Below, piece after piece: positions 11,101 through 23,100 of a stretch of 64,000 bases of DNA. Below the pieces are notes generated by a model, which had not been told where the DNA came from, did not search any database, and worked only from the letters and a program-made list of their open reading frames with translations. The position numbers were made by a program, and so were the translations under genes. The DNA is taken from contig VXAY01007012.1 in the NCBI GenBank assembly GCA_013399855.1, positions 856,674 to 920,673 on the forward strand, written 5' to 3'. The DNA is from Oxyruncus cristatus. Lineage: Eukaryota > Chordata > Aves > Passeriformes > Cotingidae. Every line of letters starts with the position of its first letter. The first letter of the stretch is position 1.

Positions 11101-14100
11101 TCAATGCAAAAGGAATGTAGAGATGTTCTGTGAAAGGAGGCCAGGCTGAGATGCCAGGAAGGGAGATTGACGGGAGAACTTGGCCTTCGGGTGACTCCTG
11201 AAACTTTCCAGTGAGAGTGGTTCTGCCATAATGTTATTAGAGTATCCACAGGGCCCTGGACAGGATTAGCACTCACTGGTTTCAAACACTGTAAAAATAC
11301 AGGTTAAGAGGCAGGCAAAAAAAAAGCCCCAAAAAGCAAATAAAAAAAAAAAGCCTTTCTCTCCCAAGAGTTTATTGCCAAAATAGTCAAGTAAGAATAG
11401 TGGATGGGCAGAGGTCTGATTTGTCTTTCTGTGGTGGGACTCTTTGAGAGATGCTCATATAAATCCATGTTGTTTCCCTGTTTTACCTAGAAGCAGAGGC
11501 TGAAGGGATCATCTGGTTGCTGAGACTGGGAAATTTGTGGTCATTTTCCTGCTCTGCTCCAGATTTCTATAACATTCTTACTGTGTTGGGATTCAGCTCA
11601 CATAACACTGAGCTCCTGGAAAGTCAGTCATGGAGGGTACATCTCTGTCAATGAAGAGAGGGGCTTCTTTCATGCCTTGAAAGAGAGGATGAATCTGCTT
11701 CTGATTGTGCTGATCTTCTCCCTGTCCACTGCTGAGGGACCAGCTCGTAACCCATGTTCAGCTCCACTACCCCATTTTTCAGATAGCTAAAGGAAAAAGT
11801 CCATGAGCAGCCCCACCTGGAAATTGGGGACACCAGCACTTCCCAGTAGTTATGGGTTTATTAAAAGTTGGTAGGTGCTAACAGAAAGGGGAAAATAAGG
11901 AAAATATTTATGTCTTCTTAATGAAGAATTTGAGTTTTCAAAGCGAAATGCAGAAGGTGTGTGAGTGAGGGCTGGAGAAGTGTTGACATTGGCTCTCCTG
12001 GTGTATAAAGGGGCACCAAGAGAAATTGCCTGGTGATGCTGCACAGTTCTCTGTGTTGGGATGGGATGCTAAAACACTGGTGTTCATCTGCTTGGAGACC
12101 ATTTTGTGCTCTCTCTCTGGTGTGAAGTGGTGGCTGATGGCACTTTCTGTTTTGTCCTCCTGCAGGTTACTCTGGCCAGGACTTTGACTGGGCAGACTAC
12201 CAGAAGCAGTGTGGAGCGGAGGCAGCGCCTCACCTCTGCTTTAGAAACGTGAGTCCTTCCTTTGGCCTTGGCATTGCTCCTGTCTGTCCACGGGAAACAA
12301 AATGGCTTGCACAGAAAAGCTGCAGCAAGGCTTTGGGGGGTTCCCCAGACCACCATGAGCCTGCCTTAGGAAGGGGACTGGAGAATTGTTCCAGGTCTCC
12401 ATCCCTAAAGGAGAAGAAACTTTTCTTCTTGTCTTTATCTGATTAGTTCCCTGCTCTTCATCTCCCCTCTGATTCTGTACAGCACTTAGCACAAGAAGGA
12501 TATGAACTGACCATAACAAGTAATTCAAGTGCGATTCAAAAAAAAAAAAAAAAAATAATTGCATGGTTTCATCTGTCCCTTTTCCCATTTTGGGTGTTTT
12601 CTCTGGTTCCCAGGGGGATACATATAACCAAACCACATGTCTTTCAAAGCTAAGGTTGAAAATATTGAGCTCATGGTATGAGAGGAGTGATTAACCCTCC
12701 TGGATGGCATTTGGGACAGTTCATGGGCTTCCTTGATGCAACAACAGTGATGTGAGAGTGAGCAGCCCATCATTATGCTGGAGTCCATAAGAACCAGAGC
12801 TTCGGAAATAATGTTTTACAGGCTGTTTTATGGTGATGACAATCCTGTGTGACTTGATCTGACAGGTATTCATCACTTGGGGAAAGGCAGATCCAGCTTT
12901 CTGCCTTTTCCAGTAACCTGATGCTCTTCTTCATGTGCCCATCAACTTAAGGAAGTTGAGATCCCATCAATAACTGAAAATGTCACTGATGGTGGTACCT
13001 AAATGTTACTGGTGCAACTGAAATGAGCACAGAAGTGTTTGTGAAATAAAGTGGTGTTGTGGATGGTGGACAGGCAGGTTCTTCTAGGAATTACGTGGTT
13101 TTTCACTGTTCTCAGAAGTCACAGGACTGGGGGACCAGGTGTTTATGGAAAGCAGAATGGAGACGGTCTCACCAGGCACAGATTTTGCGTGGCCTTGGTC
13201 ATCTGTGGTGGCCCAAGGGCAGCCTTGCTTGGAAGCTTTGATAGTGAATTGGTGAATCTTTTGTTGGTGAATTCAGAAGATCTCTACCATCAACAGAGCC
13301 TGACTTGAGAATCAAATTAGAGTAAGGATTTCTTTACCCCATTTATTGTGCCATCCTGTGCAGAACCTTCTACCTCAAGGGAGTTTAAGTGAAGATTACT
13401 TCAGTGAAGATTACTGAAAGTGGTGAAGGGAACCTGGGCAGTGCTGCTTCACACCAATAGAGAAGGAAAATTGTTGTGTTTCTTCTCTTCTGCAATCACC
13501 CCTCCCTTTTCCTTATATCTCTTTTCATTTTGTCAAGCAATGGATCTGTTCTCTTAGCACTGGCAGCCTTGACAACTGTCTCTGCATAATATCCTCCGAG
13601 ATTAAATCAGGTCTGAGCACTTTTTTGTCCTTTTTTTTTTTTCTCCTAAGGAAACATTCACCAGATGAACATGTGTCTGTTATTCTCTCACTCTTGATAA
13701 CACGGTTCTTTGCAGAGAGATGCAATCTCTCTGTTGTCATTTGTTCAACCTCCCTGGCAGGTCTGTCCACTTGATTTGAGGCTGTGAGGGGCTCTTTGAT
13801 AGAAGGTTTTTGCAAGCACATCTTCCACCTCGCGCAGCCAGACGTGGTGCTGGCATTGGATGTGCTTGTAACTGTTTTCCCGGGGGGAATTTTTAACAAG
13901 GAGAGGCAGTTATGAAATGGATTGACATGTCCAAATGCTTAGTAAAATAAACTCCCAGCTAACTGTTTTGCCATTGATTCTGTACAAATGAGCCTCCAGC
14001 ACCGACTGGCAATGAAAGGAGACGGTGCGATGATATATGACGTTTCCTTGTTAGGCAACATAAAAGGCATTTAAACAAACTCACCCTGCTTCTCTGCAGT

Positions 14101-17100
14101 CCTGGCCATCAGCAGCTCTAACAGGGTGAAGCTGATCTGGGTGCTGAGCAAGGCTTGAGACAGTCCAAGTGATATTTGAGACTATCAGCACGTTCTTGGA
14201 TGAAAAAAAAGGACCAAATCCAGAAGTTTTTGGTCTCACAGAAAGCTTCCAGTGATTGCTTAATTTGAAATTCCCATAGTCCTTGGTGCTATAAAAATAG
14301 CAGAAGTATTGAATTTGAGCCTGGCTTCCAGTTTCTCCCATGGGGTGGCTGGATGGGAGACTGGTGTCATTTTGAGTCAGTGATAATTATTACCCATCCC
14401 AATTATTATTAACCACAATCTCAGCCAAGGAGAGGAACCTTTTCATGCTCCTATGTGCAAAAAGAGAGAGATGTAGGTGTGCTGCCATTGTCACTGGCCT
14501 TGGCCAGTGGTGGGTCTGTCTTGGAGCAGACTGGCACTGGCTTTATTGGACATGGGGCAAGCTTATGGCATCTTTTCACAGAAGCCACTCCTGTAGTCCC
14601 TCTGCCACCAAAACCTGACCTTTCAAACCCAGTACAGATGTCCAGGGCAGATCCATTTTGAATCCAGATGCCTTTGTGTTCTTCAGTGTATCCTGCACTT
14701 CCAGTGAAAAGCAAACCATGCTAAATTTGTGCTTCCCACTGGGCAGCCTGATTGAAGTCAAGCAGTGCTGCAGTGCCGTATTTCAGTGTTGGCTCTTGAC
14801 TCTTTCAGACATCCTTCAGCCGTGGCTTTACAAAGAACATGAAGCTGGAGGCAGTGAACCCCAGGAACCCTGCAGAAATATGTGTTGCTTCTGTCACCTC
14901 AGTGAAAGGACGGTTAATGTGGCTTCACCTGGAAGGTAAGTGCTGTAACAGCTTCTTGTGTTTGCCTGGTTCACTCACTCACTCACTCACTCCCTCCCTC
15001 CCTCCCTCCCTCACTCAATTTTCTCCTTCATCCTCTGCATGAAATCACTCTCTTCAGCTTTTCTGTTTTATACATGTTGACCAATAGCGTGTTCTAAAGA
15101 ATTGTCTCTCCCTGATCTTTCTCTGAGGTAGCTGCAAGCCCTTCCACCCTCCCATCCATGTGGACTCTTAACAGCATGATCTCCACTGATGACAGAAACC
15201 TCTTTCTTGCCCTCGTGGTAGACCTGTATCCTGGGAATGGAAGCTTGTCTCACTTGTTGTGCAGCTGAGACTTCCACCGTGATTCCCAACACGCTGTCAT
15301 GGTCTCTCCTGTCCCCCAGCAACCAACTTCCCTAACCCTTTCTCCCTCTCTCCTTCCCTCTCCTTTTTTCACCTGTGTCCATAAAACTTTTGCAATGTAT
15401 GCTGTTCCTCACCATGGCCATCCCTTGCTCACATCCCTCCTCTGTGTGACCCTGTAATTTTCTTTGTTGATCTAAGAGGAATCTTGAAGTCAGTAACTCT
15501 ATTCTATAGACTTTAGAAAGCCCTCCCCCCATGGGGGACACCAGCACTGTACAGGCAGTGTTAGGACAGTGCTGAATCCTGGCAAAGCATAATAACATGT
15601 CAAAACTTCTATCTCCACCTTTCTTGAAATGAAGCATAAATCAGCTCCTTTATTTTATGTTGTTCTTGCACTTAGGACTGTTTTCTCAATTCATCTGGGC
15701 AAGAACTGATTAAGTATGTGTAATTTAAAACAACACAGGGTTGGGGTTTTTTTTACTATTGCTTTAAAAACTGTAATTTGCAAAATTCAGAGAGCAGAAA
15801 GCCGTGTTCGTTTAAGTGTTTTGATGGGAACTGTGATAAACCATAAAGTTGTTGTAGCATCTGTTATTGTCACAACACAGTTTAATTTTTACCCATGTTT
15901 GAAGCTACTGGGTTCATCTGTAAGGGATGTAAAAGCTTCAGTTTTCCTCTGAAATCAATATTAATTGTGTCAGCATCAACTATAGATGTAGTATACCTAC
16001 TTGCTTTTTTTCTGGAGAACCACGAACACGGCAGAGGCATTTCCAGTGGCCCACAGTAAGATTTTGGCCCTTCCAGGGTAAAAGAGTTACGGAAGGTTTA
16101 ATGTGAGTGCAAAACATAGTTGAGCACATGATTTCAGGAAAGAACAGAGGGCCTGGGGTTGAGGCAAGAGGTTCTTACAGAAATCCCATGTGAGATGAAA
16201 ACTCAAGCCTGGTCTGCACAAAAGGGCACTCCATATTTTGGGTCTGGAAGACAGTGAAAACAAGATTGATACTAAATATGTTGCTTTGTCATCACCTGGT
16301 GTATCACCTCCAGTTAATAAAAACATTGGCAGGTAACCCAAAGTATCATTTGTGCCAGGAGCTTGCTTTAAAATACAGGAGAGGCAGATGCTCAGGGGTT
16401 TTGCTCTACAAAAATAACATTCTATGGTAGGCAAATCTTTCCTGACTCCTCTATGATAAATCCCATTCTTGGAGATTTTTTTACTCAATTGCTACCTAAA
16501 GAGAGAATCCCCCATAGTTTTTGCTATTGGTAGATTTCTGTGCAATAACAGGTTGTGTTTTTTTCCTCTGAGATAACTGGTTGCTTCTAATTCAAGCACC
16601 TCATCTGTAGCCTGGTGTGGACACGGGGCAAATATTTCTGTTTAAGAACTGAAATCAACACTTGTTTGAAATTCCATTCTCACTAAGGCTGTTGTCAAAT
16701 TTGCACCCATCTGGTCAAGGAATGTGACCCATTTTGGCAACTTTCCTTCTTAATGACCAGGTGCCTTCACCTTTATACACATAAAACGTGGCTAGGAGGC
16801 AGGGAGAGAACAACACACTCCCACCTTGCTTCCCTCCCTCATCTCTTTCCCCCTGCCTTTTACTCTCTTAATCTCTTAAAGGAAGTTTTTTTACAACTTA
16901 CCATGAGAAAACCCGTGTGCATCTCCTTGTCTTTTGAGTCCTGTTATGTAGATGCTTTACACTTGGTTTATATCTCAATACCAGGAATAGAATGATACGT
17001 AGTAAAAGGAAAAGATGCAAAAGACTGCAAAAATAAAAAGAAGGCTTTGCTGCTGTAGAAATACATCACTACAGTATGCGCAGTTATGCTAAAAGAGGCG

Positions 17101-20100
17101 TTAAAAAAAAAACAGCCAACACAAACCACTGCTTGCAGAGTTGTAAAATAAATGTGGCTTGAGCTGTGGCATGGTTTTTTGACTCCCATCGATATACTGT
17201 TGTTTGTAAGTGATTATTTATATTCTGGAAGCAGCAAGACTCCCCAGGTGCCATGGGAGCCCCCTGCTGAAGACCTCGGGTCCCACCGTTTGTCATGGGC
17301 ACGTCTGAAGCTTTTCATTGTTGCCCTCCCAGTTTCACTGTCTGACAGCCCAAACTGCAGCCATAAACCAGGACGTGGTAGTTAAGCAGCATCGAGTCAG
17401 ACACGAGGGAACATTGCCTAATAAATAAATCACACTTTGTACAGTAGCAAAACTCTGTAAACTTCAGGGCAAGCATTTAATGAGCAGCACTACAGTTCCC
17501 CCGTGGTGGAGGAGAAGCCCAGGACTGATGGGATGCTTTGGCGCATCCCGGCGCTTTCTGCTACTTTATTACTCATCATCTGCATTGTTAATTTTTACTG
17601 GTTCATTTTAGATTTGAAAGCTGGAGCTTTCTGGTGCGAATTTACACAAGTAATAACGTACCCCCTCTGCACAGCCAAGGAATTTTGAGGAAAACCCTTT
17701 TGGTAATTACTTCTCCAGGGAGTTTCCCATAATTTCCCCTTTGACAGTTTTCTAGAGCTGCTGCTCTATTCTGCCCATCCTATAAGATTCATAGCAGGTC
17801 ACAGAAGTTTTACTCACCCTGTTTCCAATCTCCCTGTTCTTTTCCATTTAACCTCCCAAGTCTCATGGACATTTCTTAGTCTGAGAAGATGGCAGCATAA
17901 AATGCAGCGAATTAAACTAATGAGTCTCAAACAAGCTGTTTTCCACTTCCATGAGTGAGGCCAAAGGCAGCAGTAGGATGTTAGAAGTGGAAGGCAGGGT
18001 TATCAATTGCCAGAGGGCAGAGGCAGTGCCAGGGAGGACAGAGTAGCTGTGAATATGTCTTAAAGAGGAATAGAGGTGTTGCAGGAGAACAGACATTTTG
18101 GTGCTTTCTTGCTTGTCAGGGTGGCTGCAGCTGTAAACTTCAAAACCAGAATGTTCGTAGACTCATAGAACCATTTTGTTCAGGAAAGACCTTTCATGTC
18201 ACACCTATTGCTGCCTGCCCGCAGGAAAGTACATTTTATCTGTTTATTTTTAGAATAATTCAGAATCACAGGATCATTAAGTTGGAAAACACCTTTTTAA
18301 CAGCATTAAGTCCATCTGGCCAGAGTAACATCATTACAATAATGAAAACAATGGTTTTTTCCCAGACCTGGTGACATGTCAGTGGGGACTGTGTTGATTT
18401 CTTACTCGGTTTAGGGTTTCATCCGTGGCTTGCTCACTTTGTGCGTGTCTTGCCACTGACTTCAGTCATTCTCACACTGGTTCCTTGGCTGGATTTGTGG
18501 TGTTGGGTGAAAATGTTTTCTCCACCGGATAGTGCAGCTTTCATGAGGTTCAGACTGAGCAGTGACCTTGGGATATTTTCTTGTGGAGGGAAATGGTTTT
18601 GCAGGGAATGCCAGCTGCTGAGATCTTGCATTCAGCAAGTTGTGCGCTGTACCATGTCCTTCATCCCATCCTCTTCTCTGCCCCATATCCCGGTGAAGAA
18701 GATGTTTATTTTCAATGTATGAATACGATGCTTATCTCAGAGAAACACTATGGAAACACCCATGAATCTATGCAGACATCATGATTTCATGTTTTAATTA
18801 TTTCCTCCAGCATTGTGGGCCCCAGCACCTATTTTCCTGCTTTCTTTGGGTTTTCATGCATCTACACCCTCTCAGAGTGCACCAAGTTTATTCCTAGAGA
18901 CAAGATCAATCCAAATGCTGCATCTCAGCCTCAGGATGCTGTTCCCATCACAAAGTTCAATTACTGTTTCAATTACACCACAAGCCCTTGATGAACATTC
19001 ATTAGTGGAAGCTCCCTGTAGTCATCTGGCTGTGCACAGTCAAACGCTGCTGCCTTAAGCAGGAGGCAAAGATGTTGTAACAGATGCCAAGGCAAGGATG
19101 GTGCAGGGGAAGCTGCTGATCCTTTGGTCTCTTCTATTAGGAGATCACCTCATGCTGTTGCTGGAGCTATAGGTCCTAGGTTGGAATTGGCAGAGGGGAG
19201 TGAAGTTGCTGGCCTGACGCAGATGAACTTGATTTGGAGTAATTAAATGGTGCCTTGGCTCAGGACATGGAGTTGTTTTCAGAAGAACACGGAGCCAACA
19301 GGAACATTTTAGTTTGCTGCAATGGCATTTGAGTGGAAAATAAGAAAATTAGGAAAGGAATTAGGAAAAATTTCTTTCGCTGAAAAGGTGGTCAAGCTTT
19401 GGAACAGGCTGCCCAGGGAAGTGGTGGAATAATCATCGCTGGAAGTGTTCAAAAAACATGTAGGTGTGGTGCTTGGAGACATGGTTTAGTGGTGGGCTTG
19501 GCAATACTGGTTAATGGTTGGACTCAGTGATCTTAGAGGTCTTTTCCAACCTAGATGATTCTATGATTCTGTGAGTGTGACTCACATAAACTAAGACTGG
19601 AAGGTGTCTTCTAAAGGAGACACAACTAGAAGAAGAGATTTCTTTTAAATCCTCAGGAGGGTACTGGGGCATAAAAACCTATCGCTGTAGCTGCCATATT
19701 GTTAAAGCCCCCATACACTCTCTTAGCATTAGGACCAAGCATCCAACCAGTCCTGCTGACTCACTTGTGCAATTCCATGAAAAATCCCAGGGTCCATCAG
19801 TCTGTGTTGTTGGAGAAAGTTGAGCATCTTTAACCTTACTGGCTTTTGGCTGCTTCGGTGCACACCCTTACCGTGCTCTTAATGGGGTTTTCCTCTGAAT
19901 CACGCTGCACTGTAAATGCAACAGCCGTATCCTTGCTGTCTGTGCAAAATTGGAGATGAAATGGTGCCCGATTTTGATGCAGAGAAGCAGATTTATTTTC
20001 ACGCGTTCCATCATTCGCTCCCCTTGGTTCGTGATGAATGCTCGAGTGGCTCCGAGCTTGGTATTCCCGTGTCTAAATCACATTATAAATTTGTGTTCAT

Positions 20101-23100
20101 AGGTTTACAGATGCCCTCTCCGGAGTACATAGTTGATGTCGAGTCCATGGACATTTTCCCTGTGGGCTGGTGTGAAGCGAATGCTTATAACCTGACTCCA
20201 CCACACAAAGCTGTTTGTAAGTACATGGAGATTCCAAGGAGCCTGGATATTACATGACTGGATATATCACAGAGTTCATCTTCTGTCTGTAGTCCCACTT
20301 TTGAACCTTACCACCCTAACTAGCAGACTAATAACCAGGCTGTAAGTGTACTGTAATAAATAGTAATAAAAATCTAATTAGTGACCAGACTGGAATTAGG
20401 CAATTTGTACTCTTCTCTGTGATGAGTCCCTCCAAAAATGGGATTTTTTTCGGGGCTGGGGAAGGCTCTTACCATGCTTTGGGATTGCACAGTTGGTTGT
20501 GGGTTTGCAATGGGGTTGTCAGAAAGGAACCAGTTCACTTGGGCAGCTGAATGAACTAGAGGCAAAGACCTCAAATTGGGAAAAAACCTCATAAACTATA
20601 GGGTGAAATGAACATAAAGAGGCCATCCAGGTGCTCCTTTCCAAAACAGGATCTGTTCCATCTAAATTGAGAAACATTCGTTGCCCTTCTGTGGCGGAGT
20701 TTCTGCCCTTCCCAGGGTATCTGTCCCCTTATTTCACCACCCTGCAAGCTCAGAGATTCTCCTAGTGTTTAATTTAAAATATCTCCGAGCACAATTAAGC
20801 CCATAGTGTTTCGTCCTGCCTCCAGTGCATATTAAGACAAATTCTTTTCCTTTCCATTTGCATTTGAAGGCAGTTCATGAGAGCTCAGTGTCTTGGTGTT
20901 GCTCTCCTGTTCCCAACTATCCAACACGAATCTCAAGCCACCAGGTGAAAAATTAGCCTCGCTGTTTGTATTAATTAGCATCTGAAAGGCAGATTTTAAA
21001 ATGTGTCAACCCTTTCAAAGAGTTAAATATGCTTAAGTTAAAAATCAGGCAGCCAGGGCCTAATTTGAGAGAATACTGCTATGGCAACATTATGCAGCCT
21101 TATCACAATTTATAGCGAGGGATAAATTATGCTGGAGGTAATCATGCTTGTAAAATGTAATCTTATCCATATGTGTTGCTGTATGGAAAAATATTTGTGT
21201 TTTTACTTTAATTTTTTTCTTTTATACTGATCCCATAAAACACAATATTAGCATTCCAGAGGAAAGATTAAATGTATTATTACATCTTTAAAGTAGGTTT
21301 TAATGATGTAGTGACTTAGTTAAAAAATACCAAGGAAAGATGGTGATAGTAATTAAGTACCATTTCATTGTGTTGGAAGTCTTTTTATAGTCAGTGCATT
21401 TACACAGCTTTTTATGCATTCTGGGTGCACTTTATAGGACAGAAGGGTACAAAATGATTTTTTTTTTCTTCCTTGCTTCATTTTTGCAGTGCGAAGGAAG
21501 AGAAGAATTGCAGTTGTGCAACCAGAAAAGCAGTAAGTTTTTGTTGTTTAAGGTGGTATTCTTACAGGAATGCATCAGGTCTTCCAGGGGGATAATACAC
21601 AGCAGCTGTGTGGCTTTCCTAACTACTGTCCAGACACTGCAGCACAGTCGACAAGAGGATTCTTTTAAATCCATTATATTTACTAGAAAGTCTCTGTAAC
21701 AGAAATTGTTTTACTGGTTGGGACTCTGCAGCCCGTGTCTGATGGCCAGTAAGGGATTCTTAGGGAAGATGGACACGTATCAGGAGGGCATTTCCTTATC
21801 TATCCCTTTCAGTTTGTAGAAACTAGAATTTAAGGGGTTTAAGTGAGAATATCTGCAGCCTGCAGGGCTAAAGCTCACAGATCAGAGCATGTTTTTGGAG
21901 GAGGGGCGGATCTGGCTCCTTCTTCTGCAATACCCTGGCCCTGCGCTGTGATAAACCATGTGGAAGTGGGGTTGTGTTTGAAGTATCTCCATTCCCTGCC
22001 CCAGGCAGGTGCTGGTGTATCTTTTGGTCAGTCTTGATGGCTGGTTCTGGCCTTTTGTCCTGTCTGACTCTATTAATGACACCAAAATTGCTCTCTGACA
22101 GGTTACCGTCCACAGTGCCTGTTGAGAAAATACCTCATGACCTCTGCCCGGTTCCTCAGCCAGACACAACAGGTAAGGCCCTTATTTCAAGGACCCAGTG
22201 GAGTCCTTCAAAGCCTGTGTGGAGAGGGATGACCCCAAAAAGGGAGAGAGCTGTCATATGGGTGGGGAGATGGAACCACATCCTCTGGGGGTGTAGCGTG
22301 GTATAAACCCACCAACAGTGCGTGATGAACAGCAGGTGAGGATCTGGTCCTCCACACCTGAGCACTGTGTCTTGCTGGGCCTGTCGGAGTTCCCCTGGAG
22401 CTTGCCCGTTTCAGCTTAATGATATTAGGGCTAGGCTAATGAAAGCCTCGTGGAGATGGATGTGACTTGTTAATTGGCATCAGTGAAACTGAGTACACCA
22501 GGCCTCGGTGGGTGCCTGTGTTGGCACCAGGACTGTGTGGCATGGCTGCTGCTTTTGCGAAATGCAAAGTTTTCTCTCCTTTAGCAGTGGCAGGAGGCTC
22601 TGAGAGTGCGGTATTCATCCAGTTAATGGTGCAGACTCAGCAGGAGGGGCAGGATTTAACTCACTTTTTTTTTTTGACAGCAGGCTGTGGGACACACATG
22701 GGCATTGGAGCCAACATGCCAGGCCCTGTTACAATCAAATGGGGATGAAAGGGTCTTTTTGGGTGTGATAGCCAGAGAAGTGGATAACCACTTGGATGGC
22801 ACGTGAACAACATCTGAAAGTACCCATTTCTCTCCATAGGCAATAAAGGAGCCAGTTATAATTAGCCCAGGCAAGGAAAACTGCTCTGTAGACCCATGTT
22901 GGGTCAGGGGAATGGCACTGCAGTGCTTACTGCATTGGACAGTAGCTGAAGAGGGGTTTCTAGGGCTTTCCACGTGGATGTTCCCTCTGATTCCCTGTCT
23001 TTGAGAATCAGCTCATACGTCCCCTTTCAGGCAGGTTGCAACTGATTGGCTCATGTCCATCTGCAGCGAGAGTTATGGAAGAGCCCTGGGTCGTTTCATG

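Larger units (their letters stand above)
5983..12165 (+). other. SFMBT2: SFMBT2 intron between MBT3 and MBT4 (6183 bp)
   Basis: GT-AG, phase 1. It holds four CR1 fragments in about 2.6 kb (7394-9960), a false-looking 161-bp duplication with an N at 9726, and an AT-rich block at 8575-8960 that may be conserved non-coding DNA. The open frames here are not gene-like. Confidence 0.85.
14936..20102 (+). other. SFMBT2: SFMBT2 intron in MBT4 (5167 bp)
   Basis: GT-AG, phase 1. It contains a CACT/CCCT microsatellite right after the donor, a degraded CR1 piece near 18259, a CR1 3' fragment at about 19350-19574, and a CpG-retaining open stretch directly before the acceptor (19916-20102). Confidence 0.85.

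Noticed and set aside
16087..16488. 133-codon minus frame
   Set aside because: No recognisable domain and no conserved-looking context; treated as chance.
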